From Schistosoma haematobium (taxonomy: Eukaryota > Platyhelminthes > Trematoda > Strigeidida > Schistosomatidae): 64,000 nucleotides of DNA. This document shows positions 23,820-35,885 of this stretch, piece after piece (the first letter of the stretch is position 1; every line of letters begins with the position of its first letter). The notes under the pieces were generated by a model. It had not been told where the DNA came from. It did not search any database and saw nothing but the letters and a program-made list of their open reading frames with translations. The stretch lies in the NCBI RefSeq assembly GCF_000699445.3, contig NC_067196.1:496001-560000 (forward strand), in the 5' to 3' direction. Both the position numbers and the translations under genes were made by a program.

Positions 23820-24770
23820 TAGATTCAGCGTGATGTCAAGAAATTACTCCAAAGCTCCAGTTGATTTTTTTGAAAAAATGTGCGATATAAGATGTGGAGC
23901 GTCTATTTACAAATGGAACTTGAAATTTTATTTTGCTACGTAAGATATATGGATATTTCAGTCGATCAACTAACTCTGACCACAGTGCTTATTTGTTGTA
24001 GATGAGAAATCAATAGCTTCAGATATGTATTGTTAACAGTTTCTTAATTTGAAAGGACCAGTTATACGAATGACTGTGCAATGAATGGAAGTGTAGATAA
24101 ATGTGTTCTGTACAGATGTGACTTTGTGACGAACATAAAACACAATTCATCTATTTTGCAATACAGACTCTTCGTCAAGCTCCATTGAAGCGTGAAAACG
24201 GAAATGAACCTCTGCATTCATTCTTCCACAAGTGAAATGAAATTGTGACTTGATTTATCTATTTATTGCTCGTCGTTTATAGTCTTTTCCAGTTCATTTC
24301 AACTAACCTTAAAGCTCTGACTGGTGCAACCAGACGGTGAATGGATTTCACAAACGGTTATACCTTCATTTTACAGATACGTAAAAGTTATTTCACTTTC
24401 AGTTTCTGAGAAGAATGGAATTGCACAAACTGTGAGTAATCACAATGAGTGAGGATGTAGGTGTTTATACTTTCAATGTGTTCACTTACGTGTATCAATG
24501 AGATTTTGAGTGAGAGACCATCTGACAGCAATAAATTCTTCTGAAATAATGACGGTATAATAGATAATGAAATATCTATATGATGTACATTTCAATACGA
24601 ATCGCCTTTGCATACAAGTTATCATGTTTATTCTCAAATTTACATGTCATGATGTGGTCAATTGCTCATCTCTTATGACAACGTTTCAAAGAATATGGTC
24701 ACTTCAGGATTATTTTTTGGTGCATATATGGATAAGCAAGTTAATAAAAAAAATACTGTATGACTAACAA
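23820..24770 (-). pseudogene. Copy C: partial third copy of the TEM7/CP391-like gene
   Basis: Same orientation as the main gene and matching its 17.3-18.5 kb part: the empty LTR site, 'aagatatatggatattt', the flank and the 51-bp exon. The exon at 24490-24540 has acceptor 'aatgatttcag'-like ('attatttcag') and donor gtaagt and reads EEFIAVRWSLTQNLID in the gene's phase, with R-W close to the Q-W of TEM7 relatives, so this exon is open. No other exon of the gene was found in the copy, and the RTE fragment lies just to its left. Confidence 0.55.
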
Positions 24771-25257
24771 ACAATCATTGTCTTCCAAGGATACCGACGA
24801 CAGTTCTGTATGTGGATTGTTGGAAATATTCATACTGATTTTTGTTCAATTCCTGATTGATCTTGACTCCTTTTTTGGGATATTGAGGATACAGAATTTT
24901 TCAAACTATCTTCAATTGCTTTAACTCCAGACAAAACAAAACAAAATGATGCTTTGTACTAAACATACATGATCAGTCTACACTAGATCCAGACCAGTGT
25001 TCGTATCTCATGATTAAAATCTTTGAAAAGTGTGGAAATATAAAAAAAAAGAATCAGATGACTAATTACAAGTTAACAAAACTAGGCAAATTGTAAGGTT
25101 ACACTTGACACCGATGAAATTTTTATGTTTAATATTATCCCCAATGTGAATTCTAAATTGTATGGTAGTTACGTTGCATTATGAATAAAAAATATAATCT
25201 TGAAAATGTTATTGTGATTGTCAAAAATGTTTTAAATGTTTGGCTTCAATCTTCCAA

Positions 25258-27870
25258 ATCGCTGCAGAAATGAGAAGATACAACCTAGAGGTACTTGGGA
25301 TCAGTGAAACACATTGAACTCAAGTTGGACAACAACGACTAACTTCAGGAGAGCTTCTGTTATACTCCGGCCATGAAGAAGAAAATGCCCCACATACACA
25401 AGGAGTTGCATTGATGCTGTCCAAACAAGCATATAATGCATTTATAGGATGGGAATCCCATGGACCAAGGATCATCAAAGCTTCCTTAAAAACAAGGAAA
25501 GAGGGCATTACAATGAACATCATCCAAAGCTACTCGCCTACCAACAGCTACACCACATTGACTTCACCGTCTCACACTAAACAAAACCAAATCGAACATA
25601 TCTGCATCAACAAAAGTTCAGGAGTACGATGGAAGACGTGAGAACCAAAAGAGAAGCTGTTATGTCATCAGATCATCACTTGCTGGTCGACAAGATGAAA
25701 TTGAAACTCAAGTAGCACTGGAGAATGGGTCGGATACTGACAAACTCAACAAACTCAAGATAGTCCACAGCAATAAGTTCCAGGCCTTTTATGATCTACT
25801 CAATGGAGAAGGAACTACTATGGAGACCAACTGGAAGGGGATCAAAGAGGCAATCACTTCAACATGTCATGAGGTCCTGGGCCACAAGAAGCACCATCAC
25901 AAGGAATGGATCACTGTTGATACACTGGATAAGATTCAAGAAAGGAGGAACAAGAAGGCAGCAATCAATACCAGTCGAACAAGAGCAGAAAAAGCCAAAG
26001 CACAAGCTGAATACACAGAAGTAAACAAACAAGTGAAGAGGAGTATCAGAATCGACAAACGTGAATATGTGGAAGATTTAGCAACGACGGCGGAAAAGGC
26101 TGCAAGAGAAGGGAACATGAGACAACTGTATGACATAACAAAGAAACTCTCTGGAAATCGCCGCAAACCAGAACGACCAGTGAAAAGCAAGGAAGGTGAG
26201 GTAATCACCAACATTGAAGAGCAACAAAACAGGTGGGTAGAACACTTCAAAGAACTCTTGAATCGACCAGCTCCACTGAACCCACCCAACATCGGAGCAG
26301 CACCCACGGACCTCCCAATCAACGTTGGCCCACCAACAATTGAAGAAATCAGCATGGCCATCAGACAAATCAAGAGTGGCAAAGCAGCAGGACCAGATAA
26401 CATTCCAGCAGAGGCACTAAAAGAAGACGTAGCGGCAACGGCAAGGATACTCCACATTCCCTTCAATAAGATTTGGGATAAGGAACAAGTACCACAAGAC
26501 TGGAAAGAAGGATTCCTGATCAAAATACCGAAGAAAGGCGATCTCAGCAAGTGTGATAACTACAGGAGCATCACTCTTCTCTCAATACCAGGAAAAGTCT
26601 TCAACAGAGTATTGTTAAACAGGATGAAGGACTGCGTAGACGCCCAACTTCGTGACCAACAGGCAGGATTCCGTAAGGATAGATCGTGTACAGACCAAAT
26701 CGCAACTCTACGGATCATTGTGGAACAATCAATTGAATGGAATTCATCACTCTACATCAACTTCATTGACTGCGAAAAAGCATTTGATAGCGTGGACAGA
26801 ACAACACTATGAGGACTTCTTCGACACTACGGCGTGCCTCAGAAGATAGTCAATATCATACAGAGTTCATATGATGGATTACACTGCAAAATCGTGCATG
26901 GAGGACAGTTGACAAAGTCGTTCGAAGTGAAGACCGGTGTTAGGCAAGGTTGCTTACTCTAACCCCTTTCTCTTTCTCCTAATGATCGACTGGATCATGA
27001 AGACGTCAACATCTGAAGGGAAGCACGGGATACAATGGACATCTAGGATGCAGTTGGACGATCTGGACTTCACAGATGATCTGGCCCTTCTATCCCAAAC
27101 GCATCAACAAATGCAGGAGAAGACAAACAGTGTAGCAGCAGTCTCAACAGCAGTAGGTCTCAATATACACAAAGGGAAGAGCAAGATTCTCCGATACAAC
27201 ACAGCATGCATCGATCCAATCACGATTGACGGAGAAGATTTGGAAGATGTAAAAACCTTTACATATTTGGGCAGCATCATTGATGAATATAGTGGATCTG
27301 ATGCAGATGTGAAGGCGAGGATCGGCAAAGCAAGAGCAGCATATTTACAACTGAGGAACATCTGGAACTCAAAGCAACTGTCAACCAACACCAAGGTCAG
27401 GATTTTCAATACAAATGTCAAGACAGTTCTACTGTATGGGGCAGAAACCTGAAGAACTACAAAAGCCATCATCCAGAAGATACAGGTGTTTATTAACAGT
27501 TGTCTACCCAAAATACTTCAGATCCGTTGGCCGGACACTTTTAGCAACAACGTACTGTGGGAGTGAACAAACCAGATCCCAGCGGAGGAAGAAATCAGAA
27601 AGAAGCGCTGGAAGTGGATAGGACACACATTGAGGAAAGCACCCAACTGCGTCACAAGACAAGCACTCACATGGAATCCTCAAGGCCAAAAGAGGAGTGG
27701 AAGACCAAAGAACACATTACGCCGAGAAATGGAAATAGACATGAAAAAGATGAACAAGAATTGGATGGAATTAGAAAAGGAGGCCCAGGACAGAGTGGGT
27801 TGGAGAATGCTGGTCGGCGGCCTGTGCTCCATTGGGAGTAACATGCGTAAGTAAGTAAGTAAGTTGAATC
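25258..27870 (+). mobile_element. RTE-clade non-LTR retrotransposon (SR2/SR3/Perere-3-like), damaged
   Basis: Begins with MRRYNLEVLGISETH, the N-terminal motif of the AP endonuclease, and ends with a GTAAGTAAGTAAGT tail typical of schistosome RTE elements. The endonuclease is cut at about 25,560 (a jump from SPTNSYTTLTSP to HTKQNQIEHICI removes the middle part). The frame 25820-26812 is an uninterrupted RT N-terminal half with KSGKAAGPDNIPAEALK, IPKKGDLSKCDNYRSITLL, GFRKDRSC and CEKAFDSVDR. A stop at 26810-26812 and a frameshift follow. The frame 26937-27452 holds LDDLDFTDDLALL, where F-A-D-D would be expected, and YLGSIIDE; the end holds [15 protein letters not shown] in split frames. It cannot move by itself. 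Confidence 0.85.
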
Positions 27871-28009
27871 TGTGCAAAAAGAAGTTCTTATCTTATTGTA
27901 TAGATTGAACTTAAAAAGGAACAACATATTGATGTTTTTCTTTGTTATTTATTACTTTTGTCTCTGATGTATATTAAAACTATTGACTGTATAAAAGATG
28001 TTTTACTCG

Positions 28010-28135
28010 TTAAAAAAAATACAAATTTTCAAGTTCCATTTGTAAATAGACGCTCCACAGCTTATATCGCACATTTTTTCAAAAACTTCAACTGGAGCTT
28101 AGGAGTAATTTCTTGACATTACATGAATCAATAGG
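28010..28135 (+). repeat. Inverted piece of copy C
   Basis: 'aagttccatttgtaaatag' to 'aatttcttgacat' is the reverse complement of 23,825-23,935 with few changes. With copy C it brackets the RTE element as inverted repeats about 4 kb apart. Confidence 0.7.
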
Positions 28136-28167
28136 CAGAAACTTCTCATTATGACATCCGTAATTCC

Positions 28168-28401
28168 TTGGCACTAGTGAAACAAACTTATTCTAAATCA
28201 TCTATTTATATGAATTACTTCACCTGTAAATGTTCTAGACTCTGGAATAACCTACTACAATCTATCCGTACGATAAAATCACTCCCATTATTTGCTCGCT
28301 GCATCGATGCATACTGCTCCTCTGAATATGCACTGAATGTTCTAGCACCTGTAAGTGTATCTAATTTCACAAGTGATATTATAGGAACTTTAAATTTTTA
28401 G
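28168..28401 (+). pseudogene. LINE reverse transcriptase C-terminal end
   Basis: A 77-codon frame containing MNYFTCKCSRLWNNLLQSIR, then SLPLFARCI. This is the '...Y..R..RLWNSLP..IR...SL..FK' ending of CR1/jockey-type LINE polyproteins. Only this end is left. Confidence 0.6.
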
Positions 28402-29159
28402 CCATTTTTATTAGTGCATTCCCTAAGTAAAACCACTTACTTGCTGTCACTTTATGTTAACACCGTCCCCAGAAATTTTAAATCATTTGAACATTGACAA
28501 TATATCACTGAACCACATGACACACGCATTTTGGTAGACCTGATTGATATATTTTGGTAATTACTGCTTTGTTGTTCCGTGCTCTCTGTTTTCCTTTTAA
28601 TCTCTCTAGTTGTAGATAATTATCATTATTTCGATCTGGCACACGAATTGACCTTAATTACACCGTTCATAAATCAACAGGCTGTCCATTTAAGAAATAT
28701 TAAAATTTCCCGACTGATACATTGGATCGCTGTAATACATGTACTACTTAAACAACTACTGAACTGATATACTTAAAACTTTCTTCTATCACATGTTTAT
28801 TCTGAACATCTAATGTTACTATTTATATCAAATGGATCATGCTCCTGTCAAACTGGTGTGAATTCTGTAATTATTATTTTCAGAATATGTAGTCATATTG
28901 TAGTGTGCGTTATTGATGTTGACAGATAAAAAGAATATGCATTATTAATCGAAAATGGAATGTCTGGTAGAAGAAGATTGAGAAGATTGACGAGAAGAAA
29001 ACGAGGACAGATAGTGATTGGTTTGGAAATGAAGGAATAATAAAATCTAAGACGATTGAAAGACATTTTGCATAAAATGAAATATTTACTGTATGGTTTT
29101 CAGATTTTACTAAGAGATTGTGTAAATTTGCATTCAAATAGTTTGGTTGTAATTTAATA
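28402..29159. other. No recognised gene; repeat-derived in part
   Basis: 28,900-29,000 ('gttgacagataaaaagaatatgc') resembles 29,370-29,480, so the left flank of the inverted-repeat arm is partly duplicated here. Confidence 0.4.
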
Positions 29160-29222
29160 GTTAAATTCATGAGTCGATTAAAGTTAGATTACCATAGAAA
29201 ATCTGGAAGCATTGGATGTTTG
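29160..29222 (-). mobile_element. SINE 3' fragment
   Basis: Reads 'ttagattaccatagaaaatc' and 'tggaagcattggatg', the 3' end of the tRNA-headed SINE family in reverse. Confidence 0.5.
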
Positions 29223-29296
29223 GTTGTTCCGGTTTGTGTTGTCATTCACTACAATGTGTTTGAATTTCGAAACTAGTTAACGATTGTCTGTTCTTT

Positions 29297-30672
29297 TTGG
29301 TATATTCCCATTTTTTGAATCCTACAGATTTAGTTGTATAACTATTCATATATTTACTTATGTGGTGTATGCTACTGATGTTGACAGATATAAGTAGTAT
29401 GTATCATCAATCAAATGTGAAATGCCTAGTGGCAGAAGGCTAAGAATGTTCGAAATGAAGAGAGTTTAGACAGAGAATGCATGGTGTAAAGATAGTGATG
29501 ATGATGCTTTGGAAGATGATGATGATGCGCACTGATGAGGAATCCCACATTAGAACGAAACGGCCATCCAATGCTTCGAGGTTTTCCATGGTGGTCTAGC
29601 TTCAACTGACTCATCATCTCAACTATTGAAAATACTATATTATGTACAAAAACCCTTCTGATATATCTAATAGAGTATCTTTAGTTTGATAAATGAATTG
29701 CTATGAATACAGTTTAGTAGCTTTATGCTGACTCCTCATATGAAGCAAGTTTCTTCTTCGGTTCTGATGGCCATTAAGATATATGTATGTCACTAATCCT
29801 CGTATACAATCATCGACTTAAATCACGTTGTTGAATAAGTGCGTTAAATTGGTCAAATACGAGAATGGATTTTGAAAACTCAGTAACGTTAAATGGTAGA
29901 TGGTTTCCATAATTCACCTTACAATCACCTCAGAGGATAAATGAAATTCTACTTTGATTATGATCAATAAATTTCAGTATGGTATAAAACTGATCATAAT
30001 AGCTTACAAAGGACTTTAAACTCGGTCTCTTCGTGTCACAGGTCTACTGTTTTGATTTTTGACTGATCTCAAAGTGATGAGAGAATAGATCTTGGAGTTG
30101 AGCGCAAAACTCATTCATCCATTTGGCTAAATAGCGTTTTTGGCATTGTAGTTCATGTCATTTCGTGATGAAAACCCTTTCATCTAATTCCTAAACTTAG
30201 TCATCAACTGTAAATCATAATCTTTGTTCTTCACATTGGTTTATAACCCTCATTCTGAAGGTGACATTAACGTCGCTCAAATGTTTTCAGACATTATAGT
30301 TTCATCGTGTCGTATTCACTACCAGTATGCATGTTTCTTATTCCACTGATTGACAGTATGCAATAAAAAACATATTTATGCCTAAATAGAAATCTCCAAT
30401 GAAAATCACATTCATTTAAGTGTTATTGACATATAAATGAACAAGAAATTTGATCAAAAATACTGAATACCACTACAATCTTTACAAAACCCTCCTTCTG
30501 ATTATATTAGCTAATTAAACTAGGTGCTGGACAAGTATATTGAAGACTCTGTGTGACATATAGTTATCCTGTATTACATCATGATTACTCACTGCTTTGA
30601 AGTCTCATACTAAGACAAAACCGCAGTCTAATGATTTTTGATTTTCAATGATCAACTATTTAAAATGAGTCC
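29297..30672 (+). repeat. Left arm of a 1.35-kb inverted repeat
   Basis: From 'ttctttttggtatattccc' to 'aaaatgagtcc'. Matches the reverse complement of 37,230-38,573 along its length, with nearly identical stretches; for example a 63-codon frame (29617-29426 minus, 38248-38439 plus) differs at one residue. The spacer between arms is about 6.5 kb. Confidence 0.85.
29500..29622 (+). mobile_element. SINE fragment inside the left arm
   Basis: Contains 'gcgcactgatgaggaatccc', 'gaacgaaacggcc' and the 3' end 'ccatggtggtctagcttc'. Hammerhead core shifted by a small deletion relative to the right-arm copy. Confidence 0.7.
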
Positions 30673-30734
30673 AGAATGTCAACTATAATTAATATTATAG
30701 AAGGGGGATGTATTTCTGAAATTTCAATAAGTCA

Positions 30735-30925
30735 GCAAAGCGTCATCATGACCTCACAGGCGGGATTCGAACCCAGGAACTCTCTGTCTCGTGATAGATC
30801 ACCTAACTTATAGACCGTTTAACTGATCAGCACCCAGCGGTGTATATGTCCACTTTCAAGCAATCCACGATATTACTCCACCGTCCAATGATTTCAGGTT
30901 CTCCATAATCGACTAGTTTTAATTA
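30735..30925 (-). mobile_element. tRNA-headed SINE, partial
   Basis: Contains the reverse complement of a B box ('gggattcgaaccc', 30762-30774) and the SINE 3' phrase 'ttcaggttctccataatcg' at about 30,895-30,913. The A-box part is degraded. Confidence 0.6.
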
Positions 30926-30991
30926 ACTCATCAATTCAACTATTAAATTACTCAAATGTCCACAAATCCCTCCTCTTACTGAAATGTTTCT

Positions 30992-31390
30992 TGTTGGGGA
31001 CGATAGATCCCCAAAACTCATATTTTGTAATTTTATCTTATCGATTAAATGATTAAATAGAATTCGATTGACGAACTTATCGATTAAATATTTAAATGGT
31101 TGTCGATTGATGAACTTAGTGATTGATGTTTCAAAACATTTTACTATGACAATATGGATTGTAAATATTTGTATAAATACGCTTGACTTGTGTGCCTGAT
31201 TGACTTCAACTGACCTGACTTGTGTGCTGCTGTTTGCCTGTAAAATACAATTTCTACGACTTACCCAAACTTCTTCATCGCGTTAGCTGAGTCGGGGACA
31301 ACGGACCAGATTATTCTATCGAGATTCTGAATCCTTTGATCAGAAATATACGTCACTGTCCTATAATCGGTGGCCCTTTGAGATACAACA
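30992..31390 (+). mobile_element. Solo LTR, 399 bp
   Basis: Starts TGTTGGGGACGATAG and ends ATACAACA, giving 5-bp terminal inverted repeats TGTTG/CAACA. Flanks are tttct and tttcc, a possible 5-bp target duplication with one change. The first 45 bases are alike in this LTR, the one at 17,406 and the fragment at 45,143, so these are related LTR families. Confidence 0.7.
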
Positions 31391-31799
31391 TTTCCATAGA
31401 CGGATATATAACTTTCTCTAATGAAATAAATGAAGTTTTGTTACTTCAACTGAATCACCTTGAAAGTTTTTCCATGATTGTCTAACTTCCATTGACTGAT
31501 CATTTCAATATGTGAAATTTCTAAAAAAAAATCTCCATAAAACCCCCTTCTGACAGCATGTTATAGTTGATGTGATACTGTTTAACTATTGAATATCATT
31601 GAAATATCATTTTAACATAGTCATAATTCCATTATGATATGGTATCTATCCAGTGTCGATATACATTTCAATCTATTTCAGAAATCCTTTTTCCTATTTA
31701 TTTTTTAGTATTTTTCTTTTTTCCCATCATAATTAAATTAAAACTTACAATCAATCAAACTGTTCACACAAAAATCTAAACGAAATGGTCAATTCTAAA
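31391..31799. other. Spacer, no gene
   Basis: Contains a SINE 3'-end remnant at about 31,470-31,500 ('ccatgattgtctaacttcc'); otherwise nothing recognised. Confidence 0.4.
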
Positions 31800-31935
31800 C
31801 TTATTCTTATTGTTCCGTTTTACTATTTAAACTTGAATTCATTTTAATTTGGTCATTTATTTATTCTCTGAAGAAGTGACTCACATCAAGTTACGAAACG
31901 TCAGAAAATCTCATTTTTCGACTTATTGGGATATC
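31800..31935 (+). mobile_element. Penelope-like element terminal fragment with hammerhead-like motif
   Basis: Carries CTGAAGA (31868-31874), a stem II of gtgact/agttac (one G-U pair) with loop cacatc, GAAA at 31895-31898 and then CGTC, a hammerhead order with a very short stem III. Known family fact: Penelope-like elements carry minimal hammerheads in their terminal repeats. One extra A stands between CTGAAGA and stem II. The assignment to Penelope rests on this motif and the other Penelope pieces in the window. Confidence 0.5.
31868..31905 (+). ncRNA. Hammerhead-like ribozyme motif (Penelope type)
   Basis: Conserved core CTGAAGA ... GAAA ... GTC. Stem I is four pairs (ttct with agaa), stem III two pairs. 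The extra A after the first core box may lower activity. Confidence 0.45.
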
Positions 31936-32449
31936 TACAAATATATTAATTGATTTATAACAATCTACTCAATGCTCAATTTATTCGAAATGATCCAATA
32001 CCACCTTGGTAATGATACTTACAATTCTAAGCTTTGTTATTCGACAGAACTATAACAATAAAGGACTGTTCATTATTTGACTTATATATTTTTAAATAAT
32101 GAATGAAACGTTTAGTATTAAAAGTTAACTCATAAAAGACTAGAGTACATGTTAAAAATTGTTCATTTAACATATTCAGATTAGTCTGAAACAAGAAGTT
32201 AATATGTCCATTTTAAATAACACAGTAAAGTGATATAATAGAACTAAGCACAATAGATGGTATTAAAACAAGTAAGCTTTTATATGGTGCTAGAAAAAAA
32301 AGGTTAAAGTACAATACATAAAAATATTTTGCTATCTCTTCTTAAATACAACTATGCTTCGTCCGTTTTGAAATTCGGCCTTCATTAGCTCCTTCAGTAT
32401 TACATTATCATGATCTTTTCAACTGAATTTATTTCATTATTGGATTCAT
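31936..32449. other. AT-rich spacer, nothing recognised
   Basis: No frame or repeat identified. Confidence 0.4.
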
Positions 32450-32530
32450 GAATCAATAGATGTTAGATCATCATGGAAAACCTGGAAGCACTGGAAGGAC
32501 GTTTCGTCCTATTGTGGGAGCCGGTAACAA
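32450..32530 (-). mobile_element. SINE 3' fragment
   Basis: Reads 'catcatggaaaacctggaag' and 'gtttcgtcctattgtggg'. The GAAAC and stem II parts of the hammerhead are kept; the first core box is replaced by other sequence at the break. Confidence 0.6.
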
Positions 32531-32559
32531 ATAATTGGTTCAAACGCCATTTGTTCCAT

Positions 32560-32835
32560 TAGGATCCTGGTTTCGAACCAGGGTTTTCCAACTCTCCTTG
32601 ATGGATCTTCTATATCAACCAACCCAGTTTAAACGCCGGACATTCGCTTTCCATCCTTTCAATTTCGTATGCAACATCAATGCCATGAGAACGCAGTGAG
32701 TAGGGCTTCCCTGGCAATGGCCATATACGGGTGGCTATGTGAAGGCATTTCGAGAGGGAGAGCTGAGTGTCCCAAAAGATAGCTATACCAGGGCATTTAT
32801 GGGGACGTTAAATGAGTACAATTCAAGCAGTTAAT
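32560..32835 (+). repeat. Dispersed repeat R1, shorter copy
   Basis: Similar to the second half of 11,600-12,072, ending in 'agggcatttatggggacg'. Confidence 0.55.
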
Positions 32836-32865
32836 TCTGACATTTCTTGATGATTTTATATTTAC

Positions 32866-33790
32866 TTACGCCTGTTACTCCTCGTGAAGAATCATAGGCC
32901 GCTCACTAGCAGTCGCCATCCAACCCTCTCCTGGGCAATCCTTTCCAGCTCCTTCCAGTTCTTATTCATCATTTCCATATCTGCTTTTATTTCTCGACAT
33001 AATGTGTTCTTTGACCTTCCACTTTTCCGCCTTCCTTCAGGATTCCAAGTAAGGCCTTGCCTCGTAATGCAGTTTGACGATTTGCATAGTGTATGTCCTA
33101 TCCATTTCCATCGTCTTTTCCTAATTTCTTCTTCAGCTGGAAGCTGGTTTGTTCTCTCCCAGAGAAGGCTGTTGCTGATGGTATCCGGTCAATGGATGTT
33201 TAGTATCTTGCGTAGACAGCAATTTATAAATACTTGCACCTTCTTGATGATGGTTGTTGTAGTTCTTTAAGTTTCTGCTCCGTACAGTAGAACTGCCTTG
33301 ACGTTGGTATTGAAGATTCTCACTTTGATATTGGTTGAAAGTTGTTTTGAGTTCCATATGTTCTTTAACTGTAGGAATGCTGTCCTTGCTTTGCCAATCC
33401 TTGCCTTTACGTCTGCATCTGAACCTCCTTGTTCATCGATGATGCTTCACAGGCATGTGAAGGATTCTACATCTTCCAGAGTTTCGCCGTCATGAGTGAA
33501 TGGATTTCTGTTCTCCGCTTTGAATTTGAGGACCTCGGTTTTCCCTTGTGTATGTTGAGGCCTACTGATGCAGAGACTGCTTCTACACTGGCTGTCTTTA
33601 TCTGCATTTGTTCATGTGTATGCGATAGGAGGGCCAGGTCATCTGCGAAGTCCAAATCGTCTAGTTGATTCTGAGCTGTCCATTGTATTCCGCGTTTTCC
33701 TTCACATGTCAAGGTCTTCATAATCTAGTCGACCACCAGAAGAAGGAGGAAAGGAGAGAGTAGACAGCCTTGTTTGACTTCGGTCCTTAC
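32866..33790 (-). pseudogene. RTE-clade LINE fragment, second subfamily
   Basis: Minus-strand frames carry KTLTCEGKRGIQWTAQNQL then DDLDFADDLALLSHTHEQM, with the catalytic F-A-D-D intact, and, toward the 3' end, the same ending as the 25.3-kb element. The GTAA-type tail is at 32,866-32,880. It differs from the other copy at many residues, so it is a separate subfamily. Frames are broken; 5' half absent. Confidence 0.75.
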
Positions 33791-34004
33791 TCATTTATAC
33801 AGTTTAATATTAGGTAATTAATTCATGTTTATTAGGTAATAATGGTTGTATTATGAATAATAAGTACAAGTTCGGGTGACTGTGGACGAATGAACGTAGC
33901 CAGACATTCCACTCCCAATAGCGGCTACATACTACTTATATCTACAAGCGTAAATATCATACACCATACAACTAGTGTTTCTGTACAATTGTAAACAAAA
34001 GATG

Positions 34005-34115
34005 GATGTGCACTGTTGAGGAGCCTCATAGTAGGACGAAACGGCAATCCAGCACTTCCATGTTTTCCATGTTGGTGTAGCTTCAATTGACTGATGATCT
34101 CAACTATTAAAACGG
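34005..34115 (+). mobile_element. SINE 3' half
   Basis: 'gtgcactgttgaggagcctc', 'aggacgaaacggc' and 'catgttggtgtagcttcaat'. First hammerhead base C3 is T here, so it is probably inactive. Confidence 0.65.
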
Positions 34116-34339
34116 CTTCTTATCAAAGCACTTTTTAAAGCATTTTTCTGGTTTCAGAAGAATTCAAGGAATAGTCTAGTCATCATAACACAAAATGGAT
34201 ATTAACATATAAGTTAGTGTGTCTATTTCTCCTATCGGTCAATAATCAATTGTTTATGGTAATAGAAAGGATCACTTCGACATAAGATCATGTTATAGTA
34301 TTTGATATTCACTGTAACGCTCCAACCCAGTACCGTTCG

Positions 34340-34430
34340 CAGGTATATTCATCCGATGAGTCCCAAACAGGATGAAACATGTTTCTCGAACTTTACTGCT
34401 AGCCACTTTTCATCTTGGCTTATTCATCTT
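34340..34430 (+). mobile_element. Sm-alpha SINE 3' part with decayed hammerhead
   Basis: 'gatgagtcccaaacaggat' followed by 'gaaac' and 'actgctagccac', the Sm-alpha hammerhead and 3' end. The core reads CCGATGA instead of CTGATGA. Confidence 0.7.
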
Positions 34431-35339
34431 TTTTGTTCTCACTGACTGGTTTAATATTTTCTCATAACATCGTTTTAGCGTCCTGATGGGACAGTAAGCA
34501 TAGGTAATTGCTAAGCCAGTCTTGCATTACAAACAAGGGAACCTGTATATTGTTATCAAGTAGTCACCTTATATGAGTATAAATGTACTGTGAAAATTGT
34601 TTGTCGACAATTGATAATGAAGTATTAGTATTGTTTTTATTCTTTGAATAACTGAGTGGAATATGGATCATAACTGAATCAGTAGGTTGGATACAATAAC
34701 ACTTATGAACTGAAACCAATTATATGTTATCAACTAATAACATTCCAGTTTGTGTGAAGAGAATTTTTATAGATTCGACCAACTCACCGATTGTATTCAT
34801 GAATGATTAATTCCACATCAAGGTAGATACTAATAAAGACTAGAAAGCGTTAGATGAACGTAGCAATATAATGTAGGGTTGTTTATGAATAGGCGATCGT
34901 ATTCCCTCCATGATACCTTAATATTCTATTTGTTTGACGAATAAAAATTTATTAATATAGGGTTGTGAAGATTATTAAGTCGTTGATCGAGATCCTTAAT
35001 CGATTGATGTTTGACCACCAATGATAGCCGTTTCGTCATATGGTGGAAATTCTCACTATTGCTCAGGGTTTGATCACAAGATCTACGGTGTCTTTCGTAT
35101 TTATCATTCCTACTAATTTCATTAGCTTATTCTGTATCTATCTTGTTGCCATAACAACAACAACAACATAGAAAAGGAAATTCTTTTTCATTTTTACATT
35201 ATTTTCTAACTAAAAACCTACCCTGGTAATATTGACTTATTATCCAGAGTGATTAGTTTTCAAATTGTATTCACATTATTATCATTATTATTATTATTAC
35301 TCTTATCATTAGCCTTATCTCCTCTTACCCCGTTTCCTG
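34431..35339. other. No gene recognised
   Basis: AT-rich, with a CAA run at 35154-35167. A short SINE-like phrase may be present near 35,020, not firm. Confidence 0.4.
35273..35305. repeat. ATT-rich imperfect microsatellite
   Basis: 'attattatcattattatta' and onward. Confidence 0.8.
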
Positions 35340-35500
35340 TCTAGTTGACCTTTTATTTTTATATATAAATGCTCTTAACAAGTATATGTGTGACCAGATT
35401 GTTCGAAATGTATTGCGCTAATATATCACATAGTTCTGATAATCTTCGTCTTCTAGCATCATTATCGAAATTTATCAAAGGGACTAATTGTTTTAAAATC
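35340..35500 (+). mobile_element. Penelope-like element 3' fragment
   Basis: 'gaccagattgttcgaaatg' followed by 'tagcgc'-like sequence; the same stretch occurs at 44,510-44,540 and, reversed, at 53,110-53,150 next to the GIY-YIG part. Confidence 0.5.
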
Positions 35501-35885
35501 AATTCATCATCCTCTCTTTTAAATTTGGTTCATATGCTAGTAATATTGATTCGATTCCCATCCTCACCCTCATTCTCATCCCCTTCTTTCTTTTTGCTTT
35601 AATACCATGTTCATCTATACCTGTATGCAGACATTGTTGCTTAGTGATTGAATATGAATAAATTTTAGATATAAAAAAGTGTTCAAGTATTGACTTCTTG
35701 ACAACTCTTTCTTTACAAACATCGTTTGATTAACTTAAAAAACTTTAGATGAGTTGATGTGTTACATTTCCATTATTCGCTTCGTATTATTTTACATTCT
35801 TTTCACCCGGACAATTCTAAAACTTCTCAAATGAGACAAAGTCACTACAGTTTATTCTTCTTTACAAGCTAAATACTTATATAGG

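Noticed and set aside
25936..26550. Minus-strand frame of 204 codons
   Set aside because: Shadow of the RTE reverse transcriptase on the plus strand.
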